Program-made: the position numbers and the translations under genes
Assembly (NCBI GenBank): GCA_030638625.1
Contig: DAOWEE010000083.1
Span: 1-7,174, forward strand
Origin: Methanosarcinales archaeon
GTDB taxonomy: Archaea; Halobacteriota; Methanosarcinia; Methanosarcinales; Methanocomedenaceae
Direction of reading: 5' to 3'
Length of the DNA stretch: 7,174 nt
The notes under the pieces: generated by a model
The model's database searches: none
Told to the model about the DNA's origin: nothing
Seen by the model: only the letters and a program-made list of their open reading frames with translations
Part shown: positions 1 through 5,107 of the stretch, one piece after another
Layout of the letters: each line of letters opens with the position of its first letter
How positions within the stretch are numbered: position 1 is the stretch's first letter

Positions 1-170
1 ATAGATAATAATTCAATCCCGACAGATGAATTGTAAGTATTATTGCCCTCACCGTCCCCTCCACCTTGACCTCTGCCAACTCTTACTTCTTCAGCCGATA
101 CAGTGGCGCAAATGGGGATTATAATCAGAATAATACTTAGAATTGTAAAAACAAATGTATATTGTTTCAT
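1..170 (-). CDS. Secreted protein of unknown function, N-terminal part only
   Basis: The gene starts with ATG at 170-168 and runs off the left edge, so only 56 residues are visible. They begin MKQYTF, then a hydrophobic stretch (about residues 6-22) ending in an ATVSA|EE type signal-peptidase site near residue 26. After the predicted cleavage the chain is Gly/Asp/Asn-rich (GRGQGGGDGEGNN, residues 32-44), which looks like a flexible linker ahead of an extracellular domain. A weak GGA lies about 10 nt before the ATG. The gene lies downstream of the SagB-like gene on the same strand after a 100-bp gap. No family can be named from this piece. The signal peptide is read directly; export is inference. 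Confidence 0.7.
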   Translation of the reverse strand, partial: MKQYTFVFTILSIILIIIPICATVSAEEVRVGRGQGGGDGEGNNTYNSSVGIELLS

Positions 171-270
171 ATTTTAATTGTCCTATTTATGATGGTGTTG
201 AATTGTAAAGTGTTGTTATGTCACATGAATTTTTTGAAAAATTTTTGACAACATTTACCTCCTACACAAT

Positions 271-978
271 TCACAACCTCCCCACAGGCATAATACACAG
301 CGCCCGCTCATCATCCCCCATCTGCAGCAGCCTCTCCACTTCCTCATCATCGAATGCCCCCACAACCACAGTCCCCAACCCCAGCGAAACCGCCTGCAGG
401 TAAACATTCTGGGCAGCATGCCCCACCTCCATATGCACATAACGCACCCCCCGCTCACCATACTTCCCGGTCGTCCGCTCATACACGGCGGCAAACACCA
501 GCACTGCCGCACCGTCTTCAACACATTCCTGGTTAACCGCAGCTGCACACAGGTCAGGGCGCACATCCCCTTCTGCAACCATCTCCAGTTCATGCCCCTG
601 CGGCCTGTACTTATAAACTCCTGCCGGGAGACCCTCCACATTCCCTGCAACCACGTAGACCTCAAGCGGGTAGAGCGCGCCGGCAGAGGGAGCAGTACGG
701 AATCCACGTGCATTTGTGATACCCTGAGCAGCCCACAGCAATTGGGAAACCTCTGACATCGTCAGGGCTTCATCTTTATAATTCCGGATTGACCTTCTCC
801 CGAGCAGGGCTTCCTCAACCGGCATGCCGCCGGAGTATCGTGGTTCAGGCAGGATGATTATATCTTCTGTTCCGCCCCTTGTGTCAGGTTCCTTCCTGAC
901 CGGCTGGATTAATACTGCCAGCACTACTACCATTAAAACAAGTGCAATGGCAACAGGTATGATCTTCACTTTGCTCAC
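271..978 (-). CDS. Membrane-anchored SagB/ThcOx-type nitroreductase-family flavoprotein
   Basis: A nitroreductase-fold protein of 235 residues from GTG at 978. It shows the SagB/ThcOx pattern in order: RRSIRNY (61-67, FMN phosphate contact in the family), SQLLWAAQGIT (78-88), TAPSAGALYPLEVYVV (95-110), GVYKY (120-124), EVGHAAQNVYLQA (184-196), GLGTVVVGAF (200-209) and a terminal PVG. The family binds FMN and oxidises or reduces small molecules or peptide azolines; SagB itself makes azoles in streptolysin-like peptides. No cyclodehydratase or precursor peptide is visible here, so a RiPP role is not supported. Residues 6-24 form a hydrophobic anchor, so the domain is probably membrane-tethered, perhaps outside. 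A better start may be the GTG at 969-967 (232 aa, MKIIPVA): GGAGTGA lies at a proper distance from it, whereas it abuts the first GTG. Substrate unknown. Confidence 0.85.
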   Translation of the reverse strand: MSKVKIIPVAIALVLMVVVLAVLIQPVRKEPDTRGGTEDIIILPEPRYSGGMPVEEALLGRRSIRNYKDEALTMSEVSQLLWAAQGITNARGFRTAPSAGALYPLEVYVVAGNVEGLPAGVYKYRPQGHELEMVAEGDVRPDLCAAAVNQECVEDGAAVLVFAAVYERTTGKYGERGVRYVHMEVGHAAQNVYLQAVSLGLGTVVVGAFDDEEVERLLQMGDDERALCIMPVGRL

Positions 979-1010
979 TCCCCAACTAAGTGAGAATATC
1001 TCCCTAATGT

Positions 1011-1181
1011 GTGACTATTGAACTTATTCTACTTAAACGAGTGCAGGGTCATGAAGGTGACATAAATGAAGCAATGGAATATATAAACGAAGTTATAGAA
1101 ATGTGTCTCGAAGATACAAAAATCGCGGCGCTTAATAAATTTGTAGGTTTCAGGGAAATGGAAGTTGCTCAAAATGCCTAA
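1011..1181 (+). pseudogene. HicB antitoxin remnant, 5' truncated
   Basis: This short reading frame runs from GTG at 1011 to TAA at 1179-1181 (56 codons). It reads like the back half of a HicB-family antitoxin. VQGHEGDINEAMEYINEVIE matches the usual SQG-x-T-x-EEAl-x-NIkEAIE helix, followed by MCLED, and KFVGFREMEV near the end matches the typical strand closing the partial RNase-H fold. The first 25 or so residues of a HicB (the strand ending in a GC-type turn) are missing, and the frame closes with a stop at 1005-1007. The 5' end overlaps the promoter region of the leftward nitroreductase gene. It overlaps a broken hicA by 8 nt, as hicBA pairs do. The assignment is pattern recognition on a short piece; a real small protein is possible but less likely. 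Confidence 0.5.
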
Positions 1182-1240
1182 GCTTCCTGTTATTAAAGGG
1201 AGATAGCATATAATATTCCTGAAATCATTAGGTGGAATGG
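1174..1240 (+). pseudogene. HicA toxin remnant with in-frame stop and lost 3' part
   Basis: ATG at 1174 opens MPKLPVIKGR, a textbook HicA N-terminus. It is followed by a TAG stop at 1204-1206 and then, in the same frame, HIIFLKSLGGM, which continues the HicA first helix (family pattern about K-x-lIK-x-LkkLGFe). Similarity ends near 1240, just where the oppositely oriented intact hicA ends (its stop is 1244-1242). The His-bearing RNA-cleavage region is therefore absent and no toxin can be made. The start overlaps the stop of the HicB remnant by 8 nt (ATGCCTAA), as in the intact pair (TTGCCTAA). TAG read-through as pyrrolysine is conceivable in this lineage but would not restore the missing half. 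Confidence 0.55.
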
Positions 1241-1241
1241 A

Positions 1242-1460
1242 TCAGTCATTCAACCACTCTTCTCTTGATATTTTAGCCTGTTTTAGTATTCTCGATAATA
1301 AGTCTATCCCAATTTCAGTTTTATGGGGATTAGGAATTGTTAATACCAGATCACCTTTTACCATAAATGGATGTTTACCACCGGAATAAGCCCCTTCAAA
1401 ACCCAGCTTGTGAAGGCGTTTGACGAAAAATTTCCAGCTTACAGGGTTAAGCTTAGGCAA
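1242..1460 (-). CDS. hicA: HicA-family mRNA interferase toxin
   Basis: A complete HicA of 72 residues, normal length for the family (a double-stranded-RNA-binding-like fold that cleaves mRNA independently of the ribosome). MPKLNPVSWKFFVKRLHKLGF (1-21) is the leading strand and helix. GGKHPFMVKGDLVLTIPNPH (27-46) carries the catalytic His30 and the following strands. EIGIDLLSRILKQAKISREEWL (49-70) is the conserved C-terminal helix pair. The start is TTG at 1460, overlapping the hicB stop by 8 nt. GGGG lies 9 nt upstream inside hicB, so translation is probably coupled to and limited by hicB, which suits a toxin. All key positions look intact, so it is probably active unless bound by HicB. Confidence 0.9.
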   Translation of the reverse strand: MPKLNPVSWKFFVKRLHKLGFEGAYSGGKHPFMVKGDLVLTIPNPHKTEIGIDLLSRILKQAKISREEWLND

Positions 1461-1704
1461 CTGCGATTTCCCCAGTTGTTCCTAAGTTTAAATTTCCAAT
1501 TGGAGGTATGGATAACCCTTTCTGTAATCTGATTATTATCCATTCATCTATTACGTCTTCAAGATTCTTCCTGCATTCTTCAAGTGTCTTTCCACTTGCC
1601 CACACACCTTGAAGTTCAGGCACTTCACCATAATATGGTTCTTCATCTTTGATTATTTCATATTTGGCGTGTTCAAGTGCTGCATGGATATATTGAATTA
1701 ACAT
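1453..1704 (-). CDS. hicB: HicB-family antitoxin
   Basis: A short HicB-like protein of 83 residues that should bind and neutralise the HicA encoded just downstream. MLIQYIHAALEHAKYEIIKDEEPYYGEVPELQGVWASG (1-38) forms the sheet of the partial RNase-H fold with the G-E-V/I-P-x-L-x-G turn. KTLEECRKNLEDVIDEWIIIRLQKGL (39-64) is the helix. The tail IPPIGN...GEIAVA is short and no helix-turn-helix domain is visible, so DNA binding for autoregulation is uncertain. I chose ATG at 1704-1702 because AAGGTG lies 6 nt before it. A GTG at 1713-1711 would add three residues but overlaps the ribosome binding site. A loose TATA-like stretch (about 1735-1745, minus) sits some 35 nt upstream of the ATG. Confidence 0.88.
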   Translation of the reverse strand: MLIQYIHAALEHAKYEIIKDEEPYYGEVPELQGVWASGKTLEECRKNLEDVIDEWIIIRLQKGLSIPPIGNLNLGTTGEIAVA

Positions 1705-1810
1705 ATGGAACACCTTCTATTCTTATCTATCAAATAACTATATTGCCTTTTTGTCTCAAGAAATGTATATGAAATTACGACATTTTAATCTTATCTTTAT
1801 TATTCTAAAG

Positions 1811-3112
1811 CTACCTTTTGTAACTCTCACCAACAACCATCTTCATCAGAGCAGCTGCCACATCAAAATAAGCATAATCTTCCTGGATGAGCATTTCAAC
1901 CAAATTGCTGTAAGTACCCAGATGTCCGGCATCCATAGTCTCTTTGACCTTTTCTAAAAGCTGGTTGGTCTTGACCTCATTGACATCACTAATCGACGGG
2001 ACCTTTTGAGATTTTATTTTAGTCCCTGTGAATTTCTGGATTCCCTTGATTCTGCGCACTTCCCTGCCCGTCACAAAAGTAAATGCATGCCCGGCATGTC
2101 CAGCCCTGGCTGTCCGCCCTATCCTATGCACATAATATTCGACATCCGTAGGCATATCGTAATTGAACACAGCATCTGTAGCCCCCACATCAATCCCTCT
2201 CGCTGCCACATCAGTAGCCACCAGAATCTCAATATCACCACGTCTGAATTGCGACATGACGCGGTCCCTCTGGTTCTGCTGCATATCCCCATGCAACCCT
2301 TCAGCCAGATATCCTTTTGTCTTAAGACCTTCAACCAATTCATCCACACGTTTTTTGGTATTGCAGAACACGAGAGATAAATTAAAATCATGAAAATCCA
2401 TTAATCGGCACAGTACCTCTGGTTTTGCATGTTGTTTGACTTCAAAATAAAATTGTTCAACATTGGGAGCCGTCATCTTCTTGTGAACCAGTTTTATGAT
2501 TTGTGGTTCGGTCTGGTATTTTTTCGCCAGACGCAAAATAGCCTTTGACATTGTCGCAGAAAAAAGAATCGTCTGTCTTTCTTCCGGCATTGTCTCCACA
2601 ATATGTTCGATATCATCCCGGAATCCCATATCCAGCATCTCATCTGCTTCATCCAATATGATTATCCCTACATTATCCATCTTCAAAGTACGACGCTTCA
2701 TATGGTCCATAACGCGGCCAGGAGTCCCAATCACGACCTGCACACCTTTTTTCAACACTTTGATCTGACGGTCTATAGGTTGTCCACCGTATACAGGCAA
2801 GATTCGAATAGCCTTTTGATACTTTGACAGCATTTTCAGTTCTTCTGATACTTGGATTGCCAGCTCTCGTGTGGGACACAATATCACAGCTTGTAATGCC
2901 TTATTCCCTGGGTCTATCTTCTCTAATGTTGCAATTCCAAAAGCAGCAGTCTTTCCAGTACCCGTTTGAGCCTGTCCGACTAAATCCTCCCCATTCAACA
3001 TGTGTGGGATGGATTGAGCCTGGATTGGGGTTGGTTCCTCAAAACCCATATCCTTGATTGCAAGCAGTATTTCTTTTGATATATTTAAATCATTAAACTT
3101 TGAATTTTCCAT
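1811..3112 (-). CDS. deaD: DEAD-box ATP-dependent RNA helicase
   Basis: Complete 433-residue RNA helicase with every superfamily-2 DEAD motif. These are the Q motif around F24-Q31 (GFEEPTPIQ), motif I AQTGTGKT (48-55), Ia PTRELA (80-85), TPGR (130-133), motif II DEAD (154-157), motif III SAT (185-187), motif IV LVFCNT (247-252), motif V ATDVAARGIDV (299-309) and motif VI HRIGRTARAG (329-338). A short tail (about 370-433) follows, of the type seen in archaeal DeaD/CshA-like enzymes; there is no RGG-rich or RNA-recognition extension. It would unwind RNA duplexes in ribosome assembly or mRNA handling. The start is ATG at 3112-3110 with AGGTG 7 nt upstream. The gene is monocistronic, with a long AT-rich upstream region. 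Related methanogen genes are known to be cold-induced with long leaders; whether that holds here is inference. Confidence 0.95.
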   Translation of the reverse strand: MENSKFNDLNISKEILLAIKDMGFEEPTPIQAQSIPHMLNGEDLVGQAQTGTGKTAAFGIATLEKIDPGNKALQAVILCPTRELAIQVSEELKMLSKYQKAIRILPVYGGQPIDRQIKVLKKGVQVVIGTPGRVMDHMKRRTLKMDNVGIIILDEADEMLDMGFRDDIEHIVETMPEERQTILFSATMSKAILRLAKKYQTEPQIIKLVHKKMTAPNVEQFYFEVKQHAKPEVLCRLMDFHDFNLSLVFCNTKKRVDELVEGLKTKGYLAEGLHGDMQQNQRDRVMSQFRRGDIEILVATDVAARGIDVGATDAVFNYDMPTDVEYYVHRIGRTARAGHAGHAFTFVTGREVRRIKGIQKFTGTKIKSQKVPSISDVNEVKTNQLLEKVKETMDAGHLGTYSNLVEMLIQEDYAYFDVAAALMKMVVGESYKR

Positions 3113-3195
3113 TTCCTGACACCTTATTATTTTTATTGAATATGCATAATCAAATTATGTTTTCCTGAATTTGCTGTTACAATTATACTTAGTTA

Positions 3196-3233
3196 AAAAT
3201 CCCAACGTTTAGCAAACTGCATGTCAGGATTTT
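3196..3233 (-). promoter_or_regulatory. Inverted repeat in the helicase leader, terminator-like on the minus strand
   Basis: AAAATCC (3196-3202) and GGATTTT (3227-3233) form a 7-bp stem with a 24-nt loop. Read on the minus strand, the second arm runs into five T residues, so it resembles a weak attenuator about 85-120 nt upstream of the helicase ATG. Inside the loop GTTT-GCT-AAAC could form a small inner hairpin. Functional meaning is inference, since archaeal termination depends mainly on T-tracts. Confidence 0.3.
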
Positions 3234-3391
3234 AGCATCACCTTAATCTTGGTAAAATAAACAAATACCTATACAAATAACCATTTTAAACCCAACTCAA
3301 TATCAGTATCCATCTTATTCTTATTGTATATTGTTCGGCTTATTATTTATCAGTTATAGTATGATGAAGGAAAAAAACTAATGAATGCATT

Positions 3392-3419
3392 AAAGAACCT
3401 ATAGAATTAGGTTTTTTTT
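3392..3419 (+). terminator. Terminator-shaped hairpin with T-tract, no gene before it
   Basis: AACCTA (3396-3401) pairs with TAGGTT (3408-3413) over a 6-nt loop. The stem extends through A-T and one G-T pair using the flanking A and T runs, and it is followed by an uninterrupted T run to 3419. No rightward coding gene precedes it, only 6- and 7-codon frames, so any transcript ending here would be a short RNA starting within 3300-3370. Confidence 0.45.
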
Positions 3420-3514
3420 ACTTATTTTAAAATGCTTAGCCACTGACAGTGATAAGGGGATTAGAGACCATTACACATCTTTCTGCTTACCTACATAAAA
3501 GTTCATGATAGATA

Positions 3515-3540
3515 TATATGTCAGGCAAAACATATAAATA
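3515..3540 (+). promoter_or_regulatory. Archaeal TATA-box promoter with overlapping palindrome
   Basis: CATATAAATA (3531-3540), preceded by the A-rich GGCAAAA, is a good archaeal BRE/TATA match. It would place the transcript start near 3563-3566, about 65 nt before the ATG at 3631. A perfect 7-bp inverted repeat, TATATGT (3515-3521) and ACATATA (3530-3536), overlaps the TATA element. It could be an operator, or could simply reflect a mirrored TATA box serving leftward transcription. Confidence 0.55.
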
Positions 3541-3566
3541 CTGTATGCTTTAATATTATTACATGT

Positions 3567-3601
3567 TATAATATATATCTCGAATTATTATATATATTAT
3601 A
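3567..3601 (+). repeat. Perfect 12-bp inverted repeat, all A/T, in the leader
   Basis: TATAATATATAT (3567-3578) is the exact reverse complement of ATATATATTATA (3590-3601), with an 11-nt loop. It falls in the predicted 5' leader of the cysteine-cluster gene, 30 nt before its start codon. Such a weak A/U stem would melt easily, so it might respond to temperature or protect the mRNA 5' end. Low complexity makes chance symmetry likely to some degree. Confidence 0.5.
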
Positions 3602-3630
3602 TACCAAAACAAAAAAAAGGATTGAAAAAA

Positions 3631-3942
3631 ATGGTAACCTTAGACCCATGCAGTCGTTTGAATACGATATATTGTCAATTGGTACCTTCGATAATACAAG
3701 ATGCTGAGGATAACAAATATCTCAACACCAGATCTGTCATTGAGAGCGGATTTGAAAAACTTGAAGAAAAGTCATATCAACTTGGACAAAAATGTTCCAA
3801 CTGCGGTAATTGCGGAAAATGCGAAGCAGAGACTATCGAGAACCTTTTCCTTGATATCAGGGAAAGCCTTGAAGTTATCTGGGCAAAACAATTAAGTAAC
3901 AAATTACATCAGGTCGTTAACGAACCTTTATTGGTCTGTTAA
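3631..3942 (+). CDS. Small protein with CxxCxxCxxC cluster, family not recognised
   Basis: I do not recognise this family. The protein has 103 residues from ATG at 3631; GGATTGA ends 6 nt before it, with the GGA core 9 nt away. A TTG at 3622 would add three residues but lies on top of that site. The chain looks cytosolic and mostly helical, with no signal or membrane segment. Residues 55-64 read CSNCGNCGKC, four cysteines at exact three-residue spacing, and further cysteines sit at 7, 15 and at the very last position (103). The cluster resembles half a ferredoxin site (which is usually CxxCxxCxxxC) but could equally bind zinc. A helix rich in acidic residues follows (AETIENLFLDIRESLEVIW, 66-84). 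The gene has its own TATA promoter, leader hairpin and terminator, so it is a stand-alone transcription unit. Metal binding and a sensor or redox role are inference. Confidence 0.8.
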   Translation: MVTLDPCSRLNTIYCQLVPSIIQDAEDNKYLNTRSVIESGFEKLEEKSYQLGQKCSNCGNCGKCEAETIENLFLDIRESLEVIWAKQLSNKLHQVVNEPLLVC

Positions 3943-3971
3943 GAGGGACTGACCTCCCACCCTCTTTTTTT
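3941..3971 (+). terminator. Intrinsic-type terminator after the cysteine-cluster gene
   Basis: AAGAGGG (3941-3947) pairs perfectly with CCCTCTT (3960-3966) around a 12-nt loop and leads directly into seven T residues (3965-3971). The left arm overlaps the last two bases of the TAA stop. It separates this unit from the rfcS block. Confidence 0.85.
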
Positions 3972-3974
3972 ATT

Positions 3975-4029
3975 GCACATAAAGTATAACTTTGTGTGCT
4001 CAAGTAACTGTGAGCGTCAGCGAACAGTT
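3975..4029. repeat. Two adjacent inverted repeats upstream of rfcS
   Basis: First, 3975-3985 (GCACATAAAGT) and 3989-3999 (ACTTTGTGTGC) form an 11-bp arm pair with one G-T mismatch around a 3-nt centre. Second, AACTGT (4006-4011) and ACAGTT (4024-4029) form a perfect 6-bp pair with a 12-nt spacer. Neither is followed by a T run, so they are not typical terminators. They could be protein-binding sites or RNA structures in the region before rfcS. Confidence 0.5.
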
Positions 4030-4132
4030 TCTTGTTTTCATATTTCCCTGTAAAAACTTGTGACCAAAGACATTTAGGTCGACAATTTTAATAAACCTTA
4101 TACCCATCAAAGCCCATATACATCCAACCGAC

Positions 4133-4140
4133 AAGGAGGT
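4133..4140 (+). promoter_or_regulatory. Strong Shine-Dalgarno that fixes the rfcS start
   Basis: AAGGAGGT at 4133-4140 is a near-perfect anti-16S match. The first codon at normal spacing (7 nt) in the rfcS frame is ATA at 4148; no ATG, GTG or TTG exists in any frame between 4081 and 4150. A TATA-like ATTTTAATAAA (4085-4095) lies upstream at a distance consistent with a short leader. Confidence 0.75.
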
Positions 4141-4147
4141 CGTCACG

Positions 4148-5107
4148 ATAAAAGAAGAAATCTGGATTGAAAAATACCGTCCCTTCAGCCTGAAAGATGT
4201 GGTCGGACAGGATGAGGTCATAAAACGCCTCCTGTCATACGTGAAATCAGGCAACCTACCCCACCTGATGTTTTCGGGCCCGCCCGGAGTAGGGAAAACA
4301 GCTTCAGCCATCTCCATTGCCAAGGAACTGTTCGGTGAGACCTGGACTAACAACTTCATTGAACTCAATGCCAGTGATGAGAGGGGCATCGATGTGGTAC
4401 GAACCAAGATAAAGAACTTTGCCCGCACGTCCCCGCTGGGTGAAGCTGATTTCAAAATAATATTCCTGGACGAAGCAGATGCCCTGACCTCAGATGCCCA
4501 GAGCGCACTGCGTCGGACCATGGAAAAATATACCCATACCTGCCGTTTCATTCTTTCATGCAACTACTCATCCAAGATTATTGACCCCATCCAGTCCAGA
4601 TGTGCAGTATACAGGTTCTCTCCAATATCCCAGGAAGCCGTCCAGCAGCGTGTGGCCTACATTGCCAAAGAAGAAGGGCTTGAGGTCACTGATGAAGGAA
4701 TGGAAGCCATCAAATATGTATCACAGGGTGATATGCGCAAAGCTATAAATTCACTTCAGGCTGCCGGCTTGCTGGAAAATAAAGTAGATATGGATGCCAT
4801 TTACCAGATAACTGCCACTGCCAGACCCGAAGAGATTGGTGAACTCATCGACTTGTCACTGGCCGGAGACTTCCTTGGTGCCAGAAAACAACTGGATTCC
4901 TTGCTTATCAACCAGGGCCTTTCAGGCGAGGATATCATCGTCCAGCTACACAGGACAATGTTTGACAAGACCATTCCAGATATCCTGAAAGTAAAGTTAA
5001 TGGACCGCATCGGCGAGATAGATTTCAGGCTGACCGAAGGCGCCAATGAGCGGATACAGTTAGAAGCACTGCTTGCCTATTTCGTACTGGCCGGGAAAGG
5101 AGAATGA
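4148..5107 (+). CDS. rfcS: Replication factor C small subunit (clamp loader ATPase)
   Basis: This is the AAA+ subunit that, with RfcL, loads the PCNA sliding clamp on DNA. Counting from the codon at 4148 it has 319 residues, the normal family length, with no intein. EEIWIEKYRP (3-12) is the conserved RFC box. GPPGVGKT (44-51) is Walker A, LNASDERG (around 73-80) follows, FLDEAD (106-111) is Walker B, SRC (150-152) carries the arginine finger, and GDMRKAIN (194-201) is sensor 2. The C-terminal helical collar runs from about 230 to 319. The usual start codons give only a GTG at 4199, which would cut off the RFC box. The Shine-Dalgarno at 4133-4140 points to ATA at 4148. The stop overlaps the next gene by 4 nt (ATGA), implying coupled translation. 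RfcL is not in view. Confidence 0.95.
   Translation: MKEEIWIEKYRPFSLKDVVGQDEVIKRLLSYVKSGNLPHLMFSGPPGVGKTASAISIAKELFGETWTNNFIELNASDERGIDVVRTKIKNFARTSPLGEADFKIIFLDEADALTSDAQSALRRTMEKYTHTCRFILSCNYSSKIIDPIQSRCAVYRFSPISQEAVQQRVAYIAKEEGLEVTDEGMEAIKYVSQGDMRKAINSLQAAGLLENKVDMDAIYQITATARPEEIGELIDLSLAGDFLGARKQLDSLLINQGLSGEDIIVQLHRTMFDKTIPDILKVKLMDRIGEIDFRLTEGANERIQLEALLAYFVLAGKGE

Larger units (their letters stand above)
3113..3630. other. AT-rich non-coding region between divergent genes
   Basis: About 520 bp separates the leftward helicase from the rightward cysteine-cluster gene. I see no long coding frame. It holds the helicase ribosome binding site and leader, an inverted repeat (3196-3233), a terminator-shaped hairpin pointing right (3392-3419), a TATA-type promoter overlapped by a palindrome (3515-3540), and a 12-bp all-AT hairpin (3567-3601). 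Only tiny frames occur (for example MMKEKN at 3361 and MNALKNL at 3381), which cannot be supported as genes. The length and density of symmetric elements suggest regulatory content or a small RNA gene, but no known RNA family was recognised. Confidence 0.6.

Noticed and set aside
255..756. Overlapping open frames on both strands within the nitroreductase gene
   Set aside because: They are shadows of the 271-978 gene, which alone shows conserved family motifs; the others have low-complexity or aberrant composition.
1204..1206. TAG in the HicA fragment read as pyrrolysine
   Set aside because: The reading frame loses HicA similarity at about 1240 and lacks the catalytic part, so read-through would not give a toxin.
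1176..1458. GCCTAAGCTT inverted copies as transposon ends
   Set aside because: Each copy falls exactly on a hicB/hicA overlap, so common descent of the two junctions explains them better; no transposase is present.
2119..2391. Second minus-strand frame within the helicase gene suggesting a frameshift
   Set aside because: The helicase frame is continuous through motifs IV to VI; the other frame is an out-of-phase shadow.
3361..3445. Possible C/D-box guide RNA (ATGATGA at 3361, CTGA at 3442)
   Set aside because: The 85-nt spacing is long, internal boxes are poor, and a terminator-shaped stem sits in between; such short boxes occur by chance.
4000..4563. 187-codon minus-strand frame across the rfcS start
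   Set aside because: It is antisense to the Walker A and RFC box region of rfcS and resembles no protein; it exists because of codon bias in rfcS.
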